Shown in pieces: positions 36,930 to 49,600 of a DNA stretch of 64,000 nucleotides (its first letter is position 1; each line of letters starts with the position of its first letter). The stretch is from Haematobia irritans (lineage: Eukaryota; Arthropoda; Insecta; Diptera; Muscidae). Under the pieces are notes generated by a model. The model ran no database searches. It was given only the letters and a program-made list of their open reading frames with translations, and was not told the DNA's origin. The translations under genes and the position numbers were made by a program. The stretch spans positions 45,745,096 through 45,809,095 of the forward strand of contig NC_134400.1 in NCBI RefSeq assembly GCF_050003625.1. Direction: 5' to 3'.

Positions 36930-37179
36930 CACCCAGAGAAGGAATATGATCACCTCAAACATGTTTTAAGAGCAAAATGTTATTTTTGGGTGGTGACCAT
37001 GTAACATGGTTTTCGCAACCATGTTATTTCCTCGGAAATCATGTATCTGATTTCGGCAAGCAGGTTATATGTGACGAGAAAATAACATTTTAGTGACAAA
37101 CATGTTACATGGTTACCATACAAAAATAACATTTTGCTCTTGAAACATGTTTGAGGTGATCATATTCCTTCTCTGCGTG
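36930..37179. mobile_element. H1: 250-bp long-armed MITE
   Basis: TA on both sides (36928-36929, 37180-37181). Arms CACCCAGAGAAGGAATATGA and its near-exact complement run for about 80 bp. It is inserted into an A5 unit (gtttaTAtgggggc). Confidence 0.88.
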
Positions 37180-37621
37180 TATGGGGGCTATACGTAAAAG
37201 TGGACCGATATGGCCCATTTGCAATACCATCCGACCTACATCAATAACAACTACTTGTGCCAAGTTTCAAGTCGATAGTTTGTTTCGTTCGGAAGTTAGC
37301 GTGATTTCAACAGACGGACGGACAGACGGACGGACGGACATGCTCAGATCGACTCAGAATTTCACCACGACCCAGAATATATATACTTTATGGGGTCTTA
37401 GAGCAATATTTCGATGTGTTACAAACGGAATGACAAAGTTAATTCCGTTGTGGAGGGTATAAAAATAATTGCTTTTATGAAGGTTTTCCGATCCTAGTTA
37501 TTAGGTTGAATACATACTTTCATTCTCAAAACTTGGCAACCCTTTTCCAATGATTCTCTACTAACTGTGGTAAAAAAAAGATTGTTAACATATTTGAGAT
37601 TAGTAGCATTTACACATCAAA

Positions 37622-37669
37622 ATGGTTAGGTCGTCGGGTGTGAGCATAACTTTTAAAATTTTCCAACTT
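37622..37669 (+). CDS. Host gene exon 1 (initiator exon)
   Basis: Sixteen codons starting MVRSSGVSITFKIFQL, ending in phase 0 at CAACTT|gtaagt, a near-consensus donor. The ATG context (tcaaaATGG) fits the dipteran consensus. The exon supplies a short basic N-terminus and the first half of TM1. The next 101 bases (37670-37770) form a short intron ending in cccatag. Confidence 0.75.
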
Positions 37670-40600
37670 GTAAGTGAATCATCATAATCGTAGTTGCCAT
37701 TATCGAATAAATTAATAGAGTGACTTAAAAATTCGGAATATTCTAATAACAATAATTCATAAACCCATAGATTGCATGTGTAGCGGCATTGATTTATAAG
37801 AAATTTTCCGATAATCGAGGCACGCATGACCTTGAGGATAAATCAGAAGACTTCAAATGAATGGACTTTGTTGCAGAATCTCAATTGGTCAGAGGAGGGA
37901 AGTGATTTTAGTGTCTTCACATATGCTGGTTATACATTTATCATAGCTGTATGCTTGATGGAAAGGTAAATTGCATTTAAATTTAAAAAATTTTCGGTTG
38001 GAAATAGGGATTTAAACGAACGATTAAAAATGAAGCAGGCAGGCTCGTAAGCCTTTTGAAATATCTCCTTAGTTTTCTCACCAATTCTATCATCAGCCAA
38101 TGCCTGCAGGATCTTGTTTCTGCTCCCAATAATTTTGGCAACCATTTTCGCCTTTGGAAGAAGATTTGAAGAAGTTCGGTGAAGATTTTATGTCACCATC
38201 GAAACGGTCAACCGTCTAGATTGTTCTATTATTTTGTGTAGGGCTATGTTAATGCTCATGTCTATATAGATACAAATATTCTTATAGAATTTTATGCTTT
38301 TCTGTTTTGTTTTTGAAAAATGTTGTGCTCTTAAAAATCTCCCTTTGTCTGGCTAAATACTAGATACTATGATTAGAGCCCTACAACATTTAAATGTGAA
38401 TAAATCGTTTCTTTTTCTATTGCTCGTTACCGTGATATTGGCAGTGTTGAAACGCGTCCAAAGAGTAGACGAGCAAAAATGGTAACAATACCAGAAATGA
38501 TCCCAACAATTAAGGCCAGATGTGATCGAAATCCACGTCGCAGTGGTAGAAATCTTGCTCGATATCTAATAAACGGATGGAACACGTATTTAAAAATGAG
38601 CTTGGACTAAAGCCATTGAAGTTCCAAAACGGGCAAGATCTCATCGATGCACAAAAACAAATAGACTTGTGCAAATCCCATTTTCGGTGGACCGGTAGAA
38701 CAGGTGTTTCCAAGACCTCAACAACCGGCAATCGGTTTTTATATAAATCTGGGTACTTTATTAAACTGCAATGAAAACACTTCCAAATAAGTTTAATGTA
38801 CAATTAAATCAAAAAAATGTGTCAAACATTTGATAACTTATCGAATTGTTTTCCCGCTCATTTTGTGACACAATATAATTAGATTTTCCTTTCAAAATTT
38901 TATGAAAACTGGTTGAACCGGTTAGGTATTTCAAAAAACACCGTTCATCGGTTTTGAAAGTCGGGTTTTCAAAAACGAGAAAACCCGACATTCAAAGAAC
39001 CCGGTTTTTATACCCTGCGCCACACTGTGGAACAAGGTATAAAAAGTGTGCACGTGACTCACGAAAATTTTCGTGATTCACGCGTGAGTCGATGGCAACG
39101 GCGTGAGTGTGCGTGAGCGTAATTAACAAACCAAATGTCGTGCGTGAGTCACGAAAATAATTTCTTCGTAAGTGTGCGTGAGTAACGAATTTCGGAAAAA
39201 TACGCTCACGAAAATAATCCCGCCCACGGACATAAAACGCTTATGAGTTGAATTCATTTACAATTTTAGTGACACCTGAGATGTTAAAAGTTAAATAACG
39301 CTCTCGATGTTAATCATGTTCATGTTTTCAGACATGTCCCTATGGTTAATTACTCATAAAATTATTCGTGAGCCACGACAGTTTTCGTGAGTCACGACAT
39401 TTTGCATGAGTCACGATATTTTTTGTGAGTCACGGTATTTTTAGTGAGTCACGACATTTTCGTACACTCAAAAAAAAGTGAACTCTCTATTTCACTAAAG
39501 CCATATTAACTTTATATTAGTTCATAGAATCATTATGTTTGGAAAAAGTTTATTTTAGTCAAATAATTTTTTGCGTATGTTAGTTAAATGAACTAAAAAA
39601 CGGGAAAAAGTTATACACAAATAAAGCATAAAGATTTCCTAATTTCGTATTTCTTACAAAATAGTTCATTATTTCTTTAAATTTGTAAATTTTACCAAAA
39701 ATGTGTCCATCATGAACTTCGTATGTCACTAAAGACATTCTTGCAATTTTGAACTCCAAGATTTCTCTTAAAACTACAAAATTTTCTTTAACTACTGAAA
39801 AAATTTAGTTATGTCTAATAAATTTTCTTGAATTTGTCGAAAAATATTTACTTATTTTTGCCACATCGGAGTGATGCCAGCGCTTGTAATGCCGTTTAGT
39901 TAAAATTTTCTAAAAAAGTTCAAAATTTTCTAAAATTAATCGAAAGTTATCTTTCCTGGTGGGTTCACTGTTTTTTCAGTGTACGTGAGTACAAAGTTTC
40001 TTTTCGTGAGTGTGCGTAAGTCCTACCAAACAATATCGTGCGTGCACCCTCACAAAAAATCGCTTCTGTAACATATACTCCCAAACATATTTTGCTTCAA
40101 GCATATACATTTTTGGGTATTGCCCAAACATTTATATGTTTGATCTCTTCCAATATATAATATGTTTGAAAGCATATTGGTCTAAACAATATATGTTTGG
40201 GTAGTCTAAGTTCCAAACATTTTGTATTTTTGCATCCAAATTCAATAACGTTGTCTTCCAAAAAACAATATGTTATTATGTGAACATATAATATGTTTGG
40301 AAGCATTTTGCACCCAAAAATATTATATGCTTAAAAAAAAATCTCCCAAACAATATTGTGCTCAAAATTTTATTTATTTATTTATATATTTACAATCATA
40401 ATGAATTATGAAAATAAACAGGTAATATAGGTGCTAACAACATAGGTTTTCGACCTGAATGCTCAAAATTTTGTTTCTGCCCAATTGTATATTCCCCGAC
40501 ATCTTTCTCACTTCCACGAGATTTTTTAGTTCTTAGCACCTTTTTCTGTAATACAAACATTGTAGAAGAAATTATTCAATTTTATGATTTTTTTTATTTT

Positions 40601-43600
40601 AATTTTACCTTTTGCCGGACGGGGATTCGAACAGCGGACCACACAGTTTGTAAGGATCAAAGAAGTAGCTGATCAATTGCCCAAGGGAAAATAAAATGTT
40701 AATTTTGTAATAACAAGCAACAACCACCAACTTAATTCAATATCGCTCCCTGTTAAATAGCGCTCCAAGCTACTAAACACATATATGTTCATAGGCTATT
40801 TCTAAATTAATATATGTTTGCATCCAAGCATATTATATTTACAAACATTTTATGTCCCAAACATAATATGTTCTAACATATATGTCCCAAACATGTTATG
40901 CTAGTTTATGAACATTATATGCTTGCACTCAAAAATATTGTCTTTAAAAATTTGTGTTCCAAACATATAATGTTTATAGCCAAACATATGAAAAACAGTC
41001 TTTTTCATCCGTGTGAGTAAGATTTTTCCTTCTTGAATGTGCGTGAGTAAAATATTACTCACGTGCTAGAGGTGTGCACGTGAGTAATATTATGCTCACG
41101 CACACTCACGACGGAGAAATCTTATTCACGCACACTCACGCACGATATTCTTTGGTAGGACTCACGATCACACACGCTCACGAAAAGAAAATTTATACTC
41201 ACGCACACTCACGCACGAAAATCTTTTAAAAGTCATAACTCACGAAAAATATCGTTACTAACGAAAAATGTCGTGACTCACGAATAATTGTATGAGTGAT
41301 TTACCTATAGAACCTGACTGAAAACATGAGTATGGTTAAAATCGAGTGCGATATAAAACTCTTACCAAATAGGATGTCACTAAAATTATAAAAGAATTCA
41401 ACTCGTAAGCATTTTATGTTCGTAAGCGAGATTATTTTCGTGAGCGTGTTTTTCCGAAATTCGTTACTCACGCACACTCACGAAGGTATTATTTTCGTGA
41501 CTCACGATCACGCACGACATTTGGTTGGTTAATCACGCACACTCACGCCGTTGCCGTCAGCGTGACGCACGACTCACGCGTGAGTCACGAAAATGCTCGT
41601 GAGTCACGACAATTTCGTGTCACGTGCACACCTCTATCACGTGCATACTAGATAGGGTCACGAAAAAAGTTGATGCGGTCACCCCCCAGTTTTGTAGCAT
41701 ATTCGAAGACAATTTCAGAACACCAAAACTTTTTTTCCGTGCACCCTACGACCCTCCGAAATACAATTTATTGTGCTGTGTCGTCATTTGAAGTCCGATC
41801 GAAAAGAAACGCATAGCGTTGTTCGTGGTTGATCAGGGGCAATATTTCGAGCATTGGACACTTTTGACTCCGACGTCAAATTTGATTTTTAATTTTTTTT
41901 ATTTCGCTTCGTATACCCCTATGATGCCCTTTTATAATAACTAATATAAAGATCTTAACAAAATATGAAACTTTTGCTTTTGCAGTATTTACTTATATTC
42001 TTAAACAAAAAAATTACGGAGATTTTAAAAAGACAATAAGTCACCCTACACACCACCAAATAGTTTTTGCTGTGTTGTCATGGTGTCCGATCGAAACCAC
42101 ATGCACATCGTTATTCACAACCTGTTTATCTGTAACTTTCTAACGGTACCTTTGTATACATACTCGTTGTTTGCACTACGGCATTTTCTGCGTTATGCAA
42201 AGTGCATGCGTTTTTATACCCTCCACCATAGGATGGGGGTATATTAACTTTGTCATTCCGTTTGTAACACATCGAAATATTGCTCTAAGACCCCATAAAG
42301 TATATATATTCTGGGTCGTGGTGAAATTCTGAGTCGATCTGAGCATGTCCGTCCGTCCGTCCGTCTGTTGAAATCACGCTAACTTCCGAACGAAACAAGC
42401 TATCGACTTGAAACTTGGCACAAGTAGTTGTTGTTGATGTAGGTCGGTATTGCAAATGGGCCATATCGGTCCACTTTTACGTATAGCCCCCATATAAACG
42501 GACCCCCAAATTTGGCTTGCGATTGCTCTAAGAGAAGCAAATTTCATCCGATCCGTCTGAAATTTTGTACGTGGTGTTAGTATATGGTATTTTACAACCA
42601 TGCAAAAATTGGTCCATATCGGTCCATAATTACATATAGCCCTAATATAAACCGATCCCCCGATTTGGCTTGCGGAGCCTCTAAGAGAACCAAATTTCAT
42701 CCGATCCGGTTGAAATTTGGTACATGGTGTTAGTATATGGTCTCTAACAACCATGCAAAAATTGGTCCACATCGGTCCATAATTATATATAGCCCCCATA
42801 TAAATCGATCCCCAGATTTGTCCTCCGGAGCCTCGTGGAGGAGCAAAATTCATCCGATCCGGTTGAAATTTGGAAGATGGTGTTAGAATGTGGTCTCTAA
42901 CAAACACACAAGAATTGGTCCATATCGGTCCATAATTATATATAGCCCCCATATAAACCGTTCCCCAGATTTGATCTCCGCGGCCTCTTGAAGGAGCAAA
43001 ATTCATCCGATCCGGTTGAAATTTGCAACGTGGTGTTAGTATAAGGCCGCCAATAGCCATGCCAAAATTGGTCCATATCGGTCTATAGTTATATATAGCC
43101 GATCCCCAATCACACAAAAATTGGTCCATATCGGTTCATAATCATGGTTGCCATTCGAGCCAAAAATAATCTACCAAAATATTATTTTTATAGAAAACAT
43201 TGTCAAAATGTTATTTCTATAGACAATTTTGTCATAATTTTATTTCTATAGAAAATTTTGTCGAAATTTTATTTCTATAGAAAATTTTGTCAAAATTTTA
43301 TTTCTATAGAAAATTTTTCCGAATTTTATTTCTACAGAAAATTTTTTCCAAATTTTACTTTTATAGAAGATGTTGTCAAAATTTTATTTTGTCAAAATTT
43401 TATTTCTATAGAAACTTTAAACTTATTTATATACGTATTTAATCGGCCTTTTTTAGTTTAATATATACCACGTATGGACTATGTGGTGTTAGAAAGTTTT
43501 AAGATACCTTGCGATCGCCAAGTTTTACCGCAACCCAAATAATTCGATTGTGGATGACATTCTTCAGTAGAAGTTTCTACGCAATCCATGGTATATACCT

Positions 43601-46600
43601 CCATAAGCTTCGGCCTGGCCGGACTTACGGCCATATATACTTGTTGCTAGAACAATTTGAGAGCCTACTGTTTTAAAATTCTAACAATCACTTTCGCTTT
43701 CGGGGGATCGTAGGGTGCACGGCAAAAAAAAGTTTTGGTGTTCTGAACAAAACTGGGGGGTGACCGCATCAACTTTTTTATACCCTGCGCCACACTGTGG
43801 AACAGGGTATTATAAGTTAGTGCATATGTTTGCAACACCCAGAAGGAGACGAGATAGACACATGGTGTCTTTGGCAAAAATGCTCAGGATGGGCTCCTGA
43901 GTCGATATAGCCATGTCCGTCTGTCGGTGAACACATTTTTGTAATCAAAGTCTAGGTCGCAGTATTAGTCCAATCGACTTCAAATTTGGCACAAGTATGT
44001 GTTTTGGCTCAGATTTTGGGAAAAATCGGTTCAGATTTAGATATAGCTTCCATATATATATTTCGCCCGATATGAACTTATATGGCCCCAGAAGCCAGAG
44101 TTTTACCCTTTTTTGCTTAAAATTTTGCACAGGAAGAACAATTAGTGCTATAGTCAAGTGTGCCAATTTTTATTGAAATCGGTTCAGATTTATATATAGC
44201 TCCCATATATATCTTTCGCCCGATATGGACTTATATGGCCCCAGAAGCCAGAGTTTTGACCTGATTTGCTTGAAATTTTCACGAGGAGTACATCTAATGG
44301 CCGATAAATCATAAATGCCATGTTGTCTAAAAATTGCTTTAGATTTAAATGTTTTCTATATTTTTGTACTAACAGAGTGTTCCATCACAGGGCATTAGCC
44401 GACTTAATTTTTAAATCTATAGATTTGGTAGAAGTCTAACAAATTTTGTCCAGGTCGAGTAAGATTAAAATGTATGTATTTGGGATAAACCTTTATATAT
44501 ATAACACCCAACACATTTGATGGATTTGATATGGTATCGAAAATGTGTAGCTACAAAATGGTGCAGGGTATAATATAGTCGGCCCAGCCCGACTTTAGAC
44601 TTTCCTAACTTGTTTATCACTCTAGTTAGGTATAGTGGCAGCCCTATATTGATAACACAGCGGTAAACTACTCTCTTATAAATGAGAGCCGCTCGATTCT
44701 ATGTTTAGCTCAATGAGTCCGAACGGCGTTTCACATTGCGGTGAAACCAGAAGCTTTGAAACACTCAAAAATGTCACCAGTATTACTGAGAGGTTATAAC
44801 CCACCGCGGAAAAACTTTTTGGTGTTTGGTCGAAACAGGAATTTAACCCAAGACTTATCGATTGACCACCAATCGTAATGGTAACGCCCGTTGGTTGCTC
44901 CTTGCTCGTATTCATCGTGGGGTCAAAATAAATGCCGAATATTGTCGGGAAAATAGCCTACACCCAGAAAAAAGTGACCCCTTCTTTAAGTTAAAATGAA
45001 CTCATTGTGAAGAAAGTTGAACTTCGTATAGCGCCAAAGACATTTTTATTTGTTTGAACGATGTGATTTTCGTAGAAATTAGGAATAATGCATTCCATAT
45101 ATTAGTTAACATTTTCCTATATTTATATACCACTATACTACAGAATGAAAAAATTTAACTAATTTGAATTCATATATGGAATGATTTTATTGAAATTTTT
45201 TCATTCATTTCGACAAATCTTACACATTTGTGGTAAAACTTTTACTTCATAATTAGAACTGCTTACCTTAGTTTTTAAATACAATTTTATTTATTTCTAT
45301 AAGCAATTTTATCTTCAATAAAAGACATGTTTTATTAATATATTGAATATATTTATTAAGAATCAACAGCATCGAATCTCTTTGAAATATTAGTTTATTA
45401 ATCCACTATTTCCAATTTCCGTGTGATATTATCAACTGTAAAACGCACTTTTTCTTCTTCTTGTACTTTTCACTTTTAATAAGTTGCTGCCTAACGATTT
45501 TGTCCTCCTTTTACAATTTCAATACCTACAAATATAAAAAATCATAAAACATTTTTGTTGCAAAAGGTTAGCGTCACTGAATATTACCTGATAATTGAAG
45601 ATTCCAAAATGAAGACAAATGAAAGGGTTGTTATTCTGCTGGTGTTTTCTTTCTTTATACACTATCACGAACATTGATAGATTTATTTAAAAAAACGAAA
45701 ATTTTTCTCACTAATTTAAAATAACAAATATTTTATATATTTTATTTGTTATTTATTATATTATTTTATCATATTATTTTTTAACAATCTCTCCGTATAC
45801 CAAAACAACGCGATTCCAACTAAAAAAACAACCGACGCGCAAATATATCGATTACACCCACGCGCAAACACATCGATTACGATGACAGGTATCGATTACA
45901 GGTAGACAATAGAAATTTAGGAAAATTTCCTATATTCTAACAAGTGTGTTTCCTTAAGTTTTGAAAGGATTGCATACTTCTTAGTACGAATGAACTAAAA
46001 TATTTTTCTATGCCAAGTGTTGTTCGTATGTATGAAAAACTTTCTATTATAAAGGAAGTCGCAATTATCATTTTATAAGAAATTTTACTAATTTTGAGGA
46101 AACTTGGTTTTAGTTCGGTTTTTGTTTATTTTTACGAATGCTTTGTTATCGGTGAATAAAATTTTCTTTTTCAGTAGTAAATTCTTATACCCAGCGAAGA
46201 AAATATTATGAGTAAAATTCCATGCCTTATTCTAGTTAATGAACTATTCCTAACTGCTTACAGTATAGGATTTTTTTACTGAAACGAGTAAATTTTATTA
46301 TTTTTCACAAAAATTTACCTTAATGGAAATAAAATGGATAAACTATATTGATGAAAATTTTTTCCTTTAGTTTCGAAGGCACTTTTTTCTGGGTGTAATG
46401 AATATATCTAACGAAGCACTGGACATTTGTACTCGGTACACTCGCTTCATAAAATAAAAACTCTGGATCTCAATTCGTTGGAATTTTGCACCTGGGGCAT
46501 TTTGGATAGTAAGTTGGCATTAAACAAGTATATACGGCCGTAAGTTCGGCCAGGCCGAATCTTATGTACCCTCCAACATGGATTGCGTAGAAACTTCTAC

Positions 46601-49600
46601 GAAAGACTGTCATTCACAATCGAATTACTTGGGTTGTGGTATCTTAAAACTTCTTAACGTCGTTTTCTAAATTGTGAGTTAGTCCATACGTGGTATATAT
46701 TAGACAAAAAAGTTATGTATAGTTAAGTCTTCAAATAATTACGAATCGATATGGACTTTTTGCACGGTACGTAGAGAGCCAGAATTGAAATACGGGGGTC
46801 GCTTATATGTGGGCTATATAGAATTATGCACTTGATATGGACCAATTTTTATGTGATTGGGGATCGATTTATCTGAGGGCTATATATAACTATAGACCGA
46901 TATGGACCTAGTTACACCCAGAAAAAAGTGACCCCTTCTTTAAGTTAAAATGAACTCATTGTGAAGAAAGTTGAACTTCGTATAGCGCCAAAGACATTTT
47001 TATTTGTTTGAATGATGTGATTTTCGTAGAAATTAGGTAGAATGCATTCCGTATATTAGTTAACATTTTCCTATATTTATGTACCACTATACTACAGAAT
47101 GAAAAAAAATTAACTGAATTGAATTCATATATGGAATGATTTTATTGAACTTTTTTTCATTCATTTGGACAAATCTTACATATTTGTGGTAAACCTTTTA
47201 CATCAAAGTTAGATCTGCTTACCTTCGATTTTAAATACAATTTTATGTATTTATATACGCAATTTTTTCTGCAATAAAAGACACGTTTTATTAATATATT
47301 AAATATATTTATTTAGAATCAACAGCATCGACTGGCCTTGAAATATAAATATTCTTCTTGTAGTACCTTTCACTTTGAATAATTTGCTGCCTAGCAATTT
47401 TGTCCACCTTCTACAATTTCAATACCTACAATAATAAACAAAAAAATCCAAAACCAATTTTTTCACAAAAGGTTAGCGTCACTGAATATTACCTGATAAT
47501 TGAAGATTCCAAAATGAAGTTGAATAAAGGGGTTGTTATTCTGTTGGTGTTTTCTTTTTTATAAACCAATTTTCAAAAAACGAACATATTTCTCACTAAT
47601 TTAAAATAACAAATATTTTATATATTTTATTTTTTTTTTTATAATATTATTTTACTATATTATTTTTTAACAATCTCTCCGTATACCATAACAACGCGAT
47701 TCCAACTAAAAAAACAACCCACGCACAAACATATCGATTACATCAAAGGCAGGTATCGATTACAGGTAGATAAAAGAAATGTAGGAAATTTTCCTATATT
47801 CTAACAAGTGTGTTTCCTTAAGTTTTGAAAGGATTGAATACTTCTTAGTTCGAATGAACTAAAATATTTTTCTATGCCAAGTGTTATTCGTATGTATGAT
47901 AAGCTTTCTATAATAAAGGAAGTCAGAATTATCATTTTATAAGAAATCTTACTAAATTTGAGGAAACTTGGTTTTAGTTCGGTTTTTGTTTATTTTTACG
48001 AATGCTTTGTTATCAGTGAATAAAATTTTCTTGTTCAGTAGTAAATTCTTATACCCAGCGAAGAAAACGGTATTAGTAAAATTCCATGCCCTATTCTAGT
48101 TTATGAACTATTCCTAACTGCTTTCAGTTTAGGATTTTTTTACTGAAACAAATAAATTTTATTATTTCACACAAAATATTAACTGAGTGGAAATAAAATG
48201 GCTAAACTAAATTGATGAACATTTTTTCCTTTAGTTTCGAAGACACTTTTTTTCTGGGTGTAGGCATACTAGCATAATGTACTAAATTTCAATTCACTCG
48301 GATGAAATTTGCTCCTCCAAGAGGCTCCAAAACCAAATCTCGGGATCGGTTTATATGGGGGCTATATATGAGTATGGACTGATATGGACCACTTTTGGCA
48401 TGGTTGTTAAATATCATATACTACCACCACGTACCAAATTTCAAGCAGATCGGATGAATTTTGCTTCTCCAAAAGGCACCGGAGGTCAAATCTGGGGATC
48501 GGTTTATATGGGGGCTATATATAATTATGGACTGATATGAACCAATTCCTGCATGGTTGTTGGATACCATATACTAACATCACGTACCAAATTTCAACCA
48601 AATCGGATGAATTTTGCTCTTCCAATGGGCTCCGGAGGTCAAATCTGGTGATCGGTTTATATGGGGGCTATATATAATTATGGACCGATGTGGACCAATT
48701 TTTGCATGCTTGTTAGAGACCATATACTAATACCATGTACCAAATTTCAGCCGGATCGGATGAAATTTGCTTCTCGTAGAACCTCCACAAGCCAAATCGG
48801 GGGATCGGTTTATATGGGGGCTATATATAATTATGCACCGATATGGACAATTTTTTGCATGCTTGTTAGAGACCATATACTAACACCATGTACCAAATTT
48901 CAGCCGGATCGGATTAAATTTGCTTCTCTTAGAGTCTCCACAAGCCAAATCGGGGGATGGGTTTATATGCACTGTTAGAAAAATATGTTTTTCATATGTT
49001 CCGATATAAACAAAATGTGTTTCGGGCACGATTTTAAACCACAATATATTTAAGTGCGAACATGTAATGTTCCTAAACTAACATTAAATGTTTGGGACAT
49101 CTATGTTAATATGTTAGAATATATTATGTTTGGGGCATCAATGTTTCATAAAAACCATATGTGTGAATACAAACATATATAAATTTACAAATTTCGACTA
49201 AACATACATATGTTGTGATATTTTATTCAAAGCGACAGAGAGAGTATAGAGAGAAATAGAGATGGAAACCGGGAGAGTTGACGAAAGATATCAATATAAC
49301 ACAGCAAAAGAGTCAAAAGAGAACAATTTTTGTGAAACCGCTTGTATGTTGTTTCGGAAAACTGTTTTATGATAAGGCCAAAAATTTGATATGTTTAAGT
49401 CTAAATATTATTTAATTTGAATAAAGAGAATATACATTCTGAACCAAGAGAATAGACATTTGAAAAACAAACAGCTTATGTTTTCGCCTTGAGAGCAGCA
49501 TTTTATGTATGTGTGGACATGTGTTTTGTTTATCATTTTGGCATTATAGGCACAATTTTTTTCTTGGTTCGTTAAAAGAAATCAGGGGTCTTCATAAAAA

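Larger units (their letters stand above)
35220..37461 (-). mobile_element. A5: DINE-1-like element holding mariner 3 and H1
   Basis: It begins caagtatatacggccgtaag, with the hairpin TTCGGCCAGGCCGAA, and ends at GGGTATA 37461 after CGGACGGACAGACGG. Mariner 3 and H1 each lie between TA dinucleotides within units that read on correctly when they are removed. Confidence 0.8.
39029..41652 (+). mobile_element. K1: CTCACG-rich element split by E2, D2 and K2
   Basis: The left arm GTGTGCACGTGACTCACG, then dense CGTGAG/CTCACG words. The body matches K2 in reverse (ggcaacggcgtgagtgtgcg, aaataatttcttcgtaagtg). The right end ttactcacgtgc continues after K2 as atactaga. Confidence 0.7.
41653..44624. mobile_element. 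J: long-armed element split by A6 and F4
   Basis: The left arm (aaaaaagttgatgcggtcac, then cccccagttttgt, then cagaacaccaaaactttttt) is repeated inverted at about 43690-43778, giving arms over 100 bp. The outer ends TAGGGTCACGA and TCACTCTA pair loosely. Target duplication is unclear. No coding region. Confidence 0.65.

Noticed and set aside
39029..41652. CRISPR-like array of CTCACG words
   Set aside because: Spacing is irregular, there are no uniform spacers, and the setting is a eukaryotic transposon with inverted ends.
42374..43129. A 251-codon minus frame, and similar frames (3392-3919, 19724-20050, 24010-24336, 48661-48978, 61456-61806), read as a repeat protein with YMGAIYNYGPMWTNF
   Set aside because: The 153-bp A unit is exactly 51 codons, so one frame stays open across units. 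The frames start and stop at random places in the element and have no domain, so they are a by-product of unit length.
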